64,000 bases of DNA from Mariniblastus sp. (GCA_029251085.1 JAQXDZ010000102.1:1-64000), one strand, 5' to 3'. Shown: positions 8,700 to 17,892, counted from the first letter of the stretch. Made by a program: numbers and translations. The notes: a model not told the origin generated them from the letters alone.

Positions 8700-9530
8700 T
8701 TACTTAAGAGAAAACCGAGGCTGCTCTGCCTCGTTTTCAAAATCGACAAGTTCGTCGAGTAACAACTGAGTATCGATTTGAGCTTTTTCCATCCAGATCA
8801 TTCTGGTTGACTTCGGCATGCTATTTGAGTCGAATCGATCTGCTGTGAAAAAGTCCAAAATCCCGGCAGCCAACTCTCGATTAAGATCTGGGTTGGCGGC
8901 ATAGGGTGTTTGATCTCGAACAACATCGACCGAGAATGAGGCGGCTATCACGCGTTGACGCATCACAATTTCAGATTCTAAAGCGTCGTCCTGCTCGCGA
9001 TTGAAATCGAGTACACGGCTACGGTCAAAACCAAAAACTGAAGCTTTTTCCCCATTGGGAAGTTGTCCTAAAAACATATCTGTCCAGCGTTCCACTCGAC
9101 GCCGCAACCGATTCAACCGATCAAATACTGCTTCGTTTTGCGGGCGGGCATGAAGTAAGATTCGAATCGCCCGGTTCTTAGCTTCGATGTGAGCTACATG
9201 AACAGAATGAGCCACTCCGTGCATTTCATCTTGTTGATGGTACCAGTCATGGGTAATGACCGTCGCCGACCATACCCGCGTCAGCAACTCCGAAAGTAAA
9301 ATTTCCTGAACGACAATTTCAAATGCCGGCCAGGGATCATGTCCCGGATCGCAATTGGCAAAATCTTGCTCAAACATCTTCAATGCCGCAACCCATCGCT
9401 GGAGCCGTACTTTCGAAGCTGTCCAATAATTTGTAGCAGCAAGCGAAGGCTGATGATTTTCGCCGTAAATAAAATTACCAGCATGAAGTGCGATCCAACT
9501 TCCAAGTTCTGCGAGTTGACTGGCGTGCAT
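8700..9530 (-). CDS. conserved-type protein of unknown function
   Basis: A soluble 276-residue protein rich in Trp, His, Arg and acidic residues, predicted to be mostly helical. It has no signal peptide, transmembrane helix or motif that I recognise. Notable segments are THDWYHQQDEMHGVAHSVH near residue 90, which holds five histidines, and RRRVERWTDMFLGQLP near residue 145. The frame begins with a TTG at 9545, but the ATG at 9530 is preceded by GAAGAA at a suitable distance and is preferred. The histidine-rich helix could bind metal, but this is speculation. It is convergent with the methyltransferase. Confidence 0.7.
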   Translation of the reverse strand: MHASQLAELGSWIALHAGNFIYGENHQPSLAATNYWTASKVRLQRWVAALKMFEQDFANCDPGHDPWPAFEIVVQEILLSELLTRVWSATVITHDWYHQQDEMHGVAHSVHVAHIEAKNRAIRILLHARPQNEAVFDRLNRLRRRVERWTDMFLGQLPNGEKASVFGFDRSRVLDFNREQDDALESEIVMRQRVIAASFSVDVVRDQTPYAANPDLNRELAAGILDFFTADRFDSNSMPKSTRMIWMEKAQIDTQLLLDELVDFENEAEQPRFSLK

Positions 9531-9870
9531 TGTTTTTTTCTTCAAAAATTTACAGGAATAATGAATGAGGCTTCCATCACTCCAATTGCAAACTTGATGC
9601 CGAAGCCCGCCCCTCCCTTAAATCAACAAAAACACTTGGTTTTTTCAACATTCCCCCAATTTGCCGTTGAGGCATTTTTGCAACGTGTCGATAGGATGCA
9701 ACCTGTTGTTTCATTTGTGCATCCCCACTATTCAGTTTTTGAGACAACAGAAAACTGATACAACAAACCACGTTCACGTCACCTGCCAACGTAAATTTAG
9801 CGTGTTTGCACCGGGTCACTTTAACCCTCAATCTAATCCCTGATAGTTCCCCCTGAAAAAAGTCACTGCT
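9531..9870. other. intergenic region between divergent genes
   Basis: About 340 bases that must hold the promoters of the gene at 8700-9530 and of the deoxyhypusine synthase-like gene. Overlapping open frames on both strands run into the flanking genes and have no domain. I see no clear hairpin or repeat. Confidence 0.35.
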
Positions 9871-10842
9871 ATGTCGAACTCCCCCATTTCTGATTTCCTG
9901 GAACAGAATTTTCTGCATTTCAATGCGAGAGAGACAGTCGCTGCGGCACGCGGCTACAAACAGCATCTCGCTGGCGGCGGTAAAATGCTGGTCAGCTTGG
10001 CTGGGGCGATGAGTACTGCTGAACTCGGCATTTCTCTAGCCGAAATGATCCGCGCGGACAAAGTCCACGCCATCTCCTGCACCGGCGCTAACCTCGAAGA
10101 AGATGTCTTCAATTTAGTCGCCCACGATGAATATCGTGTCGTTCCGAACTATCGAGACCTTTCACCGAGTGACGAAACCGCACTTCTCAAAGAAGGGTTT
10201 AACCGAGTCACCGATACCTGTATTCCTGAAACCGTGATGCGGCATCTTGAAGGGAATTTCATGTCTCTCTGCGCCGAAAATGCCAACAAAGGAACAAGCC
10301 TGTTTCCCTTTGAGGTTTTTTACAAGCTATTTGAAACCGGTGTGCTCGAACCTCACTTCCAGATTGACCCATCCCACTCTTGGCTTTTGGCAGCTTTTGA
10401 AAAAAAGATACCGGTTTACTCACCGGGCTTCGAAGATTCAACGCTTGGAAATATTTTCGCTGCAAGGTGCATTGAAAAGAAAATTAAATCCCACCATGCT
10501 CTGCGGTCAGGGACGGAGCAAATGGAACACCTTGTCAACTGGTATCTAGAAACGGATGCCAACGCTCCCATTGGATTTTTTCAAATTGCTGGCGGGATTG
10601 CCGGAGACTTTGCAATCTGTGCGGTTCCAACGATCATTCAAGATTTAAAAAAAGACATCCGACTTTGGCAGTACTTCGCTCAAATCTCGGACTCAACCAC
10701 TTCCTACGGTTCTTACTCCGGCGCCGTACCGAATGAAAAAATCACCTGGTGCAAATTGGCTGCTGATACACCTCGGTTTATGATCAATTCCGATGCATCG
10801 ATTGTCGCGCCGTTAATCTTCGCTTACATCCTTGAGAAATAG
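9871..10842 (+). CDS. deoxyhypusine synthase-like protein
   Basis: The deoxyhypusine synthase family transfers the aminobutyl group of spermidine, through an enzyme lysine and NAD, either to eIF5A in eukaryotes and archaea or, in bacterial relatives, to putrescine to give homospermidine. This 323-residue protein shows the family pattern: VSLAGAMSTAELG near residue 42, CTGANLEEDVFN near 70, and near the C-terminus EKITWCK, where Lys295 aligns with the catalytic lysine of the family EAVSWGK motif. Bacteria have no eIF5A, so a polyamine role is more likely. Two genes for putrescine synthesis lie 15 kb downstream. It converges on the kinase-tubulin gene, 26 bases away. Confidence 0.85.
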   Translation: MSNSPISDFLEQNFLHFNARETVAAARGYKQHLAGGGKMLVSLAGAMSTAELGISLAEMIRADKVHAISCTGANLEEDVFNLVAHDEYRVVPNYRDLSPSDETALLKEGFNRVTDTCIPETVMRHLEGNFMSLCAENANKGTSLFPFEVFYKLFETGVLEPHFQIDPSHSWLLAAFEKKIPVYSPGFEDSTLGNIFAARCIEKKIKSHHALRSGTEQMEHLVNWYLETDANAPIGFFQIAGGIAGDFAICAVPTIIQDLKKDIRLWQYFAQISDSTTSYGSYSGAVPNEKITWCKLAADTPRFMINSDASIVAPLIFAYILEK

Positions 10843-10868
10843 CGATCGTCTGGCGAGTGCAGCGGCGA

Positions 10869-13800
10869 CTAAAGCAATTCGTCAAGCGTCGACCAATCGA
10901 TATCATTTCTGGTATTAATCCGCTTTACTAATTCCGGCGCGTCAGGCTGACTCTCCAGCAAACGAAACGCAACATTGGCAAGCGGAACATCCTCACCTTC
11001 AAAACAGAGAACGAAGTTCCCTTGAGTCCCATTGACCGCGCAGTTCTTTAATTTGAATTTATTTTCCAATATCCTTGGCAGCATCGACTCACCGGATAAC
11101 ACCGGCATCCCAACCATCAACCGACAAGTACCGCCGCAATCATCAACCTCGGGTCTCGCTTCACGTATCCGATCTTTCACCCACTTCACTAATTGCTCGG
11201 GACCAATATTTTCTTTTTGAACTACATCATCCAAAGAAACTTTTTTATAAGCATTGGTGAGCACGCGCTGAGCTGAGGACCTAATTTGCTGAGGCAATTG
11301 ATTTCTCATCAGCGAGGCATCATTGAACACACTGACATAGTCGCCCCAATCTCGAATGAGTGATTGGTAGACCTGTAGTTCCGTTTTTAATATTTGTTGA
11401 TCGAGATCGCGATTGATACTCTCACTGAAGATCTGATTCATATTGAAATCGTCAGTTCTCTCTACCTCTTCAACTTCTTCGATGGATTCAAAATCAACCT
11501 GAATTTTCTCAAGTTTAATTCTAAACTTGTTAATCATTTCGCGAGTTGATTCTAATTCACGAGCCACGGTTCGGTAGTAAGAGGTGGTAAAACGCCGATA
11601 AAACTCAGTACACCTCGCATCACAGTAAGCGCTGACCGCCCGATCAAACCTCAGCTCAAACTCTTGACTCGATCGTGCTCGTTCGTCAGAAAACGGACGC
11701 AACTCATTCAGTTTGTTTCCTAAATCGGCACGATGCTTACGGATGGACTGTTTGAGTTTAACCTGAATGCCGTCGAGCCTCGCAAGCAGACAGTCAATTG
11801 CTTGTTGAGCTTTAAAAATATTCAGTTCCTGACTACTGACCATTTTATATATCTCAGCCTGCAGTAACTCTGCATCCTTCCCGGCCATTTGCTGAGTGAG
11901 TTCTTGCATCTCATGACAAACTTCCAGCCCCATGCCCTCGGCATTGATCGCGTCAGCAACGCCAAAAACACCATCTAGAAACTCTTGTATCGTTACTCGC
12001 GAATCAACCGACGTCGCTAAAACTATTTCTTTTGCGTCAGATACGATTGTCTCAATTTTTCCTTCGAATACTTCTTTTGCAACAACAGAAATTCGCTCGA
12101 CTAATTGAGATTCTCCCAAACCCGCCAGCTTCATCTGACGGTCAACAAATTCATTGGCGTTGAACTGCCTGCCGCGGTCACCGCCCAACCATCGAGAGAC
12201 CAATCCGCTTGCCACACGACCAACGGCGTCCTGTCCGGTTTTTGAACTCCCAGGACCTGTGGAACTCATACCAAAAGTTCTCAGGGAAAAGTGATCAAAT
12301 TCAGATTCGACATCTCGGCACTTATCCAAAAACTCTGCGCATCGCGAGGTGCTCGATAAATAAAGGTACTCCGCGACTTGATCAAGATTGTGATTAAATT
12401 CACTCTCCCGCAAATCATGCCCTAAATCATTGAAGTAGGTAAAATCAAAGGGTGGCTCATTTTCAAAATCAGGCAACCCGATCGTAGGATCTCCAGTAAA
12501 TCCACCCTCGACAAAATGTCGCATCTCCGTCAAAAATGAAATTGAATTCGCAGTCGAGAGCGTCGGATCTCGCTTCTGCTTGCAAGTCGAATGCAACAAA
12601 ATCCCCGAAAGCGTACTGGAAGCAATGTTGTTTTCATTCATCAGTAGTCTGAGCGTGTAGGCCAGATCTAAAGCCATCCCACTCCCAACCCCTCCACTGA
12701 TTGAGGTCACCAGAAAAACCCGAGGCGATAATTCCCCAGGATCCATATTTAATTTATCTGCTGACTTTGCCAGATTTTCAACCGCCATGATTTTCCGCAG
12801 GCTCTCCTGAATGCGATTGCAAATCATGTCGAAGTGGTCTGCAAAAGCCAGCCTTCCAAGGGGACGCAATCCCTCTGTTTGCAGTGACCTTGGCACATTG
12901 TAAATCCAGCGTCGGCCCAACCAGGAAAGTAACGAATGTGTCCGGTCGCGATAAACTTCCGGCTTTCGCAAGGGAACGTCAATCACCTCGCTCACGCCTA
13001 ACGCACCACTAACACCAATGGCACATAATTCATTTAACGCCTGACGGTCGGTGTCGATTGCAAGGATCTCGGTCGATGGTAAATCCGCAAGATCTCCATG
13101 CCGACACCCAATTTGCTTTTTTAATTTGTGAGCAATTCGATTAGCGGTTGCCCCAATCGTGACCACTAGAGTTGGTCGCAATGTCGCCTGTTGAGGGTTG
13201 CAATCCGGTGGCCCCAGTGATTTCAGTGCAGTTCCCTTGTACGGCAACCCCATTCCGGAAAGCGTCGGTGTGACCTGCTGACTATTATTAGAACCCGGCA
13301 AGGTCATGGTGTTCGAATCAACATCGAGATGAATATCTGATCGACGAATCGACTTTTTGACCGTTCTCTTCTTATTGACTAACTCGTTAATAAAATCGCG
13401 GCAATTGGAGTAGCGAAGCGTTGGGTCTTTGGAAAGTGCTTTGGCAACAATCAGCTGATCACCTTTAGGTAATTGCCTCAGGTTAGGTTTTCCATGGAGA
13501 TGCTGCGCTGCAAGTTGGGCGGGCGTGTTGCCTGGAAAGGGACGGGTGCCGGTAAGCATTTCCTGATAGACAATTGCCAAGGAGTACTGATCACTATGCA
13601 TACCCGGACAGCCGTCGAATAACTCCGGTGCGGCATACGCCGGCGTCATCCCGGACATCAGTGAATGAGAACCAGCTTCTAGGTCTTTTATCAATCCAAA
13701 ATCGGCGACCTTTACGTGATCTCCAACTAAAAGTAAGTTTTCCGGTTTAATGTCGAGATGCTGGAGCGAGTGCTCTTCACGCATGTAATCAAGAGCTTCT

Positions 13801-14222
13801 GCAACTCCGCGGAGGTAACGCAGCACCGACGCTCTGGGAATTCCCAACTGCCCTTTCGCCGTGTATTCGTCGAATGCCTCAGCAAGGCTCTTGTCAGCTA
13901 ATTCCGAGACCACCACTAATTGGCCTTCGAAAACCTCGATTCTCTCAAGTGAAAGCAGAAACGGATGCCTCAATGCCTTGACTCGATCGAGTGCCTTCAG
14001 TTCCGACTGTGCACGTTTTTCATCATGAAACCCATAGATGATTTTCAACGCCTTTGAGAGCCCACCCGGCGCAACGGCTGACCAAACCTCACCAAACCCG
14101 CCGGTACCAATCCGATCCTGAAGCGTGTAGCCGAGAATGTCGCGTTGAGATTCTAGTCGTTCAGATTTCAAAGGATTCCCTTTACCGAAATTTCGCCGTT
14201 CTAAGCAGAGTTCGATTACCAA
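10869..14222 (-). CDS. Ser/Thr protein kinase fused to FtsZ/tubulin-like GTPase domain
   Basis: Residues 32-286 are a Hanks-type kinase: glycine loop GTGGFGEV (39-46), Lys60, HLDIKPEN (155-162; Leu replaces the Arg of HRD), DFG (174-176) and APE (198-200). A linker of about 60 residues leads to a tubulin/FtsZ-like domain: LVVTIGATANRIAHKL (352-367), ILAIDTDRQAL (386-396, like FtsZ NTDxQAL) and FLVTSISGGVGSGMALDL (503-520), whose SGGVGSG resembles the GGGTGTG nucleotide loop. The remaining 500 residues are long helices, probably coiled coil, with a compact C-terminal domain. No transmembrane helix is seen. The first codon is TTG; another TTG at 14171 has AAAGGG upstream and is equally likely. 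An AAA+ ATPase gene precedes it on the same strand (269-base gap). Confidence 0.87.
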   Translation of the reverse strand: MVIELCLERRNFGKGNPLKSERLESQRDILGYTLQDRIGTGGFGEVWSAVAPGGLSKALKIIYGFHDEKRAQSELKALDRVKALRHPFLLSLERIEVFEGQLVVVSELADKSLAEAFDEYTAKGQLGIPRASVLRYLRGVAEALDYMREEHSLQHLDIKPENLLLVGDHVKVADFGLIKDLEAGSHSLMSGMTPAYAAPELFDGCPGMHSDQYSLAIVYQEMLTGTRPFPGNTPAQLAAQHLHGKPNLRQLPKGDQLIVAKALSKDPTLRYSNCRDFINELVNKKRTVKKSIRRSDIHLDVDSNTMTLPGSNNSQQVTPTLSGMGLPYKGTALKSLGPPDCNPQQATLRPTLVVTIGATANRIAHKLKKQIGCRHGDLADLPSTEILAIDTDRQALNELCAIGVSGALGVSEVIDVPLRKPEVYRDRTHSLLSWLGRRWIYNVPRSLQTEGLRPLGRLAFADHFDMICNRIQESLRKIMAVENLAKSADKLNMDPGELSPRVFLVTSISGGVGSGMALDLAYTLRLLMNENNIASSTLSGILLHSTCKQKRDPTLSTANSISFLTEMRHFVEGGFTGDPTIGLPDFENEPPFDFTYFNDLGHDLRESEFNHNLDQVAEYLYLSSTSRCAEFLDKCRDVESEFDHFSLRTFGMSSTGPGSSKTGQDAVGRVASGLVSRWLGGDRGRQFNANEFVDRQMKLAGLGESQLVERISVVAKEVFEGKIETIVSDAKEIVLATSVDSRVTIQEFLDGVFGVADAINAEGMGLEVCHEMQELTQQMAGKDAELLQAEIYKMVSSQELNIFKAQQAIDCLLARLDGIQVKLKQSIRKHRADLGNKLNELRPFSDERARSSQEFELRFDRAVSAYCDARCTEFYRRFTTSYYRTVARELESTREMINKFRIKLEKIQVDFESIEEVEEVERTDDFNMNQIFSESINRDLDQQILKTELQVYQSLIRDWGDYVSVFNDASLMRNQLPQQIRSSAQRVLTNAYKKVSLDDVVQKENIGPEQLVKWVKDRIREARPEVDDCGGTCRLMVGMPVLSGESMLPRILENKFKLKNCAVNGTQGNFVLCFEGEDVPLANVAFRLLESQPDAPELVKRINTRNDIDWSTLDELL

Positions 14223-14491
14223 GCGGCGGTTTTAAGCGTGCGAAGTATCTCGGAAAGGTAGCTTCTTGTTAGAAACTGAGTTGAAAACCGGCCAATATTC
14301 CCCCGAAAAACCACTGACCCCTCCAAAGAACTGGAACATCTGCTACGACTGTCGGACTTTTGGGCAAGCGCAAAGCGTCAGCCGAACGGGATCTCGCCAG
14401 CCTTCTGGGGAACGAATTATTTGAAAAACGCGGCCCGACAAGGCACTGCGGCATGAAACAGCGATTCGATTGAAACGCCCTGAGCGATCAC

Positions 14492-15820
14492 TTAATCCTT
14501 GCTTAGAACGTCCGTAAAATAGCTTTTGACGACTCGGTCAAAATATTCTGGACGAATTTCGACAGGCAACTCATTGTAAGCGCAGAAATTTCTAATCTGC
14601 GTCAAAAGATCTCTCGGATGGCACCGCCTCAACCGCCGTGAGGCCAAGGTGAAATGCGTCTGAATCAGATAATCAACTGCCTCAACGTTATACTCAAACC
14701 CTAATTTCTCGCAATAAATTTCAAACAAGACATGAAATTCTTTGGTGGAAGGATCGCTAATCTCAATCTTGTACGGAATCCGGCGAAGAAACGCTTCGTC
14801 TACCAAATCACTCGGCTCGAGGTTCGTCGAAAAAATAATCAACTGCTCAAAGGGCACCATTATTTTCTTGCCCGTTGCCAATTTGAGAAAGTCAACTCGA
14901 CTCTCCAGCGGGACGATCCAGCGGTTTAACAATTCTTGAGGCTCAATTCGCTGGCGTCCAAAATCATCGATCAAAAGACAACCGCAATTACTTTTCATCT
15001 GCAGCGAAGCTTCACTGACGTTGCTGTTAGCATTGTATCGAATCTCCAGCGAATCCATTGTTAATTCACCGCCAACGACGACTGTCGGCCTACGTATTTT
15101 AACCCAGCGTTTGTCGTAGGCGGCATCATGAATCAGTGAATTAGAGTCGTCTTGCGCAGGTTTATGATAAGCAGCATCGAAAAATTTGATGATGTGACCA
15201 TCTTCATAAATCGCATGCGGAACCCAGATTTCATTGCCAAAACATCGGGTTATTCGATGAGCCAGCGTCGATTTTCCATTCCCTGGCTCTCCATACAGAA
15301 ATAAACCGGCGCCCGAATTTATCGCGGGACCGAGGTTCTCAAACAGCGCCTCGTTAATCGAAATATCACCGAATGCGCTTCGAAGCTGTTTCCGCTTTGG
15401 TGACTCGGCCCGTATCGTTTGGGCTTCGGCGCTGAGTACATAGTCCATCAGAGGAACCGGAGCCGGGCCACCATAAGAACAATGCTGACTTGCAATCGCC
15501 GCCCGCTCGCGACCGCTTTCAGTCAAGGTATAACTGTAATCGTTTAGCGGTGCCGAGCCGTTATGGACAATTATTTGTCTCGATCGCAGTTGCCCAAACA
15601 GCTTTTGTAATACGCTAAACGGCAAACACAGATCATTAGAAAGCTGACGCCCGCTACTCATTCCTACAACAGCGAGCCGCTTGATCAACAAATTCTCAAT
15701 TAGCGAATTTGGCAAACTTGTTTCTGGTAGCGAATTAGGTTCGGAAGGACGAAATGACTCGTCGGCCAAAATGGTCGCGAGCAATCCGGAGCCCAAGCTT
15801 GGAGGGGTTTGAGTAAACAT
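14492..15820 (-). CDS. AAA+ ATPase with N-terminal winged-helix region
   Basis: A cytoplasmic 442-residue ATPase. Residues about 40-115 look like a winged-helix domain (LIKRLAVVGMSSGRQL, then YTLTESGRERA as in a wing). The AAA+ core has Walker A GEPGNGKS (177-184), Walker B LLIDDFG (282-288), sensor-1 IIFSTNL (328-334) and a DEAFLRRIPYK segment (341-351) that can supply the arginine finger. The family resembles MoxR/DnaC-like remodelling ATPases found beside signalling genes. It is transcribed towards the kinase-tubulin gene and away from the FHA-EAL gene, so it is probably part of one locus with them. A structural role in assembling or remodelling the tubulin-like protein is inference. Confidence 0.85.
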   Translation of the reverse strand: MFTQTPPSLGSGLLATILADESFRPSEPNSLPETSLPNSLIENLLIKRLAVVGMSSGRQLSNDLCLPFSVLQKLFGQLRSRQIIVHNGSAPLNDYSYTLTESGRERAAIASQHCSYGGPAPVPLMDYVLSAEAQTIRAESPKRKQLRSAFGDISINEALFENLGPAINSGAGLFLYGEPGNGKSTLAHRITRCFGNEIWVPHAIYEDGHIIKFFDAAYHKPAQDDSNSLIHDAAYDKRWVKIRRPTVVVGGELTMDSLEIRYNANSNVSEASLQMKSNCGCLLIDDFGRQRIEPQELLNRWIVPLESRVDFLKLATGKKIMVPFEQLIIFSTNLEPSDLVDEAFLRRIPYKIEISDPSTKEFHVLFEIYCEKLGFEYNVEAVDYLIQTHFTLASRRLRRCHPRDLLTQIRNFCAYNELPVEIRPEYFDRVVKSYFTDVLSKD

Positions 15821-16285
15821 GGCGATATCTCAAATTGCGAAAAAAGCATGTACCAGCTGATCTTTCGTGTATGAGAGCTTAATCGTCACCTAAGTGCCAA
15901 TTCTCGCAACGAATTCCAAAGGAACGATCTGGATGGATTTAAGCGATTCCGCCTCGACCGAAAAGGATGCAAAACTAGGATCAACTGACACCATCGCTAC
16001 AAACCATATATCCACCGCAAGATTTGCCGACTCCTCCGACCTATCCCGCGTTAACTGGGGAAAGCTTAGCAATTCATTTCTCGACCTTGAGGATTTTGTC
16101 TGTTTTGTTCCAACCGACCGTTTATTTAAAAGCTACAAATCCTTACAGAGAAGAAGGATGCCTCAAAAACCTCGGCCGGTACCACCAGTTAACGTGTCCG
16201 TGTTTGTTTCGTCGGTTGGAACAAATCACCTCACTTGGTTCCGGAAGACCGAATTATCCATTTACGATTTACACCAAGTCCACTC
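15821..16285. other. divergent regulatory region with long inverted repeat
   Basis: 465 bases between the divergent AAA+ and FHA-EAL genes. It must contain both promoters. The main structure is a 15-base perfect inverted repeat at 16104-16118 and 16211-16225, listed separately. A GTG-initiated frame at 15894-16289 has no recognisable domain and was not called. Confidence 0.45.
16104..16225. repeat. 15-base perfect inverted repeat, 92-base spacing
   Basis: The left arm (16104-16118) reads TTTGTTCCAACCGAC and the right arm (16211-16225) is its exact complement. It lies 61 bases before the FHA-EAL start. It could be two sites for one regulator that loops DNA, or an RNA stem in the leader. Confidence 0.6.
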
Positions 16286-17497
16286 ATGATCGACCTGAAT
16301 GCAATCAGCTCAAATTACCCTCAACAACAGGGAGAGTCGTCGAGCAACTGTCGTTGGTTTCTGACCGGGCAAATTGACCCTGAACAGCCTAACCGCCAAT
16401 TCCCAATCCATTCGACGCCATTTTCAGTTGGCCGAAGATCTGACTCATCGCTGCACTTGCCCGACGGATGCATTTCGAAAAATCATGCTGAGATCATCGT
16501 ATCGGACGATGGACGATTAATGTTGCGTGAATCTGGAAGCACCAATGGAACGTTCGTCAACGGTGAACAAATCTCTGGTGAAAGAGAAATTCAGGAAAAC
16601 GATCTTATTCACTTTGCCGCGCTAGTATTCCGCGTAGGCGTCCAACAGGAAAGTGCAACTTCTTATCACACCGTTCATGAGGACGTTTGTGATCAGGCAC
16701 TTGCGATGATTCAATTCGAAAAATTGATCAGCGATGGTGGACTTTATCCACACTTCCAACCGATCGTCCAACTCGAAGATCAGGCATTTGTCGGTTACGA
16801 AGTTCTTGGGCGTAGTCGGCTATTTGGCCTCCAAACGCCGTACGAGATGTTCCATGCCGCATCACAATTAAATATGGAATCTCAATTGAGTGAGGCCTTT
16901 CGGTTGCGTGGAGTTGAAATCGGAACTGCGTTCGGTCCAGACTCAAACCTCTTCGTCAATACACACCCGAAAGAACTTAACAATTCGGCACTCTACGATT
17001 CCCTTAAAGAAGTTCGCGAAGCGGCACCCGAGCAAAAAATCACGCTCGAAATTCATGAAGGGGCTGCGACCAATATGAACATGATGGGCGAACTTTGCTC
17101 AGTACTTAAAGACTTGAATATCATGCTGGCTTTTGACGATTTTGGCGTTGGAAAAGCTCGCCTCGTGGAACTTGGTGAAGTCCGCCCGGACTTTCTCAAA
17201 TTTGATATGAAGCTGACGAACAACATCGAACACGCCTCGATCAAACGCCAGGAATTAGTCGCTTTGTTTGCCACTCTCGTCAATAACCTCGGGATCCAAA
17301 CTCTTGCCGAGGGAGTCGAGACGCGGGAATGCCACGAAATTCTGGTCCAGATGGGATTCCAACTCGGTCAGGGTTACTACTACGGACGTCCCTCTCCGAT
17401 CTCGAAGTACGAACTCGAAATCGAGAAAAAAAGCGAGGATTCGCTGCGTGATTACCAGGATACCGAGTCAAGCTCGATCTTCACTCACGACGACTAA
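16286..17497 (+). CDS. FHA-EAL protein (phosphothreonine reader fused to c-di-GMP phosphodiesterase)
   Basis: Residues 45-120 are a forkhead-associated domain that binds phosphothreonine: VGRR (48-51), SKNHAEI (64-70) and GSTNGTFVNG (84-93). Residues 145-385 are an EAL domain that hydrolyses cyclic di-GMP. Key residues are present: Glu172 in YEVLGR (EVL instead of EAL), Asn225, Glu255, DDFG (284-287), Lys305 in FLKFD, Glu342 in AEGVE and Gln362 in GQGYYYG. It therefore looks catalytic, although the first motif is altered. The frame opens at 16235, but ATG at 16286 directly precedes conserved-looking sequence. It sits divergently beside the AAA+ and kinase-tubulin genes, making the kinase a candidate source of its phosphothreonine ligand. 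Confidence 0.9.
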   Translation: MIDLNAISSNYPQQQGESSSNCRWFLTGQIDPEQPNRQFPIHSTPFSVGRRSDSSLHLPDGCISKNHAEIIVSDDGRLMLRESGSTNGTFVNGEQISGEREIQENDLIHFAALVFRVGVQQESATSYHTVHEDVCDQALAMIQFEKLISDGGLYPHFQPIVQLEDQAFVGYEVLGRSRLFGLQTPYEMFHAASQLNMESQLSEAFRLRGVEIGTAFGPDSNLFVNTHPKELNNSALYDSLKEVREAAPEQKITLEIHEGAATNMNMMGELCSVLKDLNIMLAFDDFGVGKARLVELGEVRPDFLKFDMKLTNNIEHASIKRQELVALFATLVNNLGIQTLAEGVETRECHEILVQMGFQLGQGYYYGRPSPISKYELEIEKKSEDSLRDYQDTESSSIFTHDD

Positions 17498-17650
17498 TCC
17501 GGTGCGATTCGACCCGACTGGGTCTCTTGAAAAGAAATTGGAAAGCCCGCTTCCAGTGCTTATTCCAGTTTTTCGAGTTTCCAAACTGGCGGATCTAGGG
17601 AAATTTCCAAGCAAACTGCCCAATGCCCCGATTTTATTAAATTTGTACCT

Positions 17651-17679
17651 TACTCAACTCGACAATAGTTGATATACTC
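17651..17679 (+). promoter_or_regulatory. probable sigma-70-type promoter of rpmG
   Basis: TTACTC (17651-17656) and TATACT (17674-17679) are separated by 17 bases, the optimal spacing, and lie 45 bases upstream of the rpmG start. Confidence 0.4.
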
Positions 17680-17724
17680 CGCGACTCTAATTTGTTCGGA
17701 AATTCAGGGACCTTGAGGTTACCC

Positions 17725-17892
17725 ATGGCAGGCAAAAGCAAGAAAAAACTGGAAATCGTCCATCTCGTTTGCGAAGAAACAGGTGATTACAACTACACCA
17801 TTCGCAAAAAAGGTGGTGGTGAGAAGCTTAAACTGAAAAAGTTTTCTCCACGCCTTCGTAAGCACACCGTGCACGTCGAAAAGAAAAAATAG
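17725..17892 (+). CDS. rpmG: 50S ribosomal protein L33
   Basis: A basic 55-residue protein with the L33 pattern: [17 protein letters not shown] followed by a Lys-rich middle, then [19 protein letters not shown]. Only the first cysteine of the paired CxxC motifs of zinc-binding L33 remains, so this is a zinc-independent form. The frame begins at 17692, but the ATG at 17725 (MAGKSKKK) matches the family start. A promoter-like sequence and a strong terminator flank it, so it is probably transcribed alone. Confidence 0.95.
   Translation: MAGKSKKKLEIVHLVCEETGDYNYTIRKKGGGEKLKLKKFSPRLRKHTVHVEKKK

Noticed and set aside
9577-9966. 129-residue minus frame overlapping the deoxyhypusine synthase-like start
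   Set aside because: It is antisense to a well-supported gene at one end and has no domain.
14223-14491. Small minus frame (14269-14454) in the gap between the AAA+ and kinase-tubulin genes
   Set aside because: It is short and basic with no family or ribosome binding site. It may be part of a leader.
15894-16289. 131-residue plus-strand frame before the FHA-EAL gene
   Set aside because: GTG start without a ribosome binding site, contains the inverted repeat, overlaps the FHA-EAL start and has no domain.
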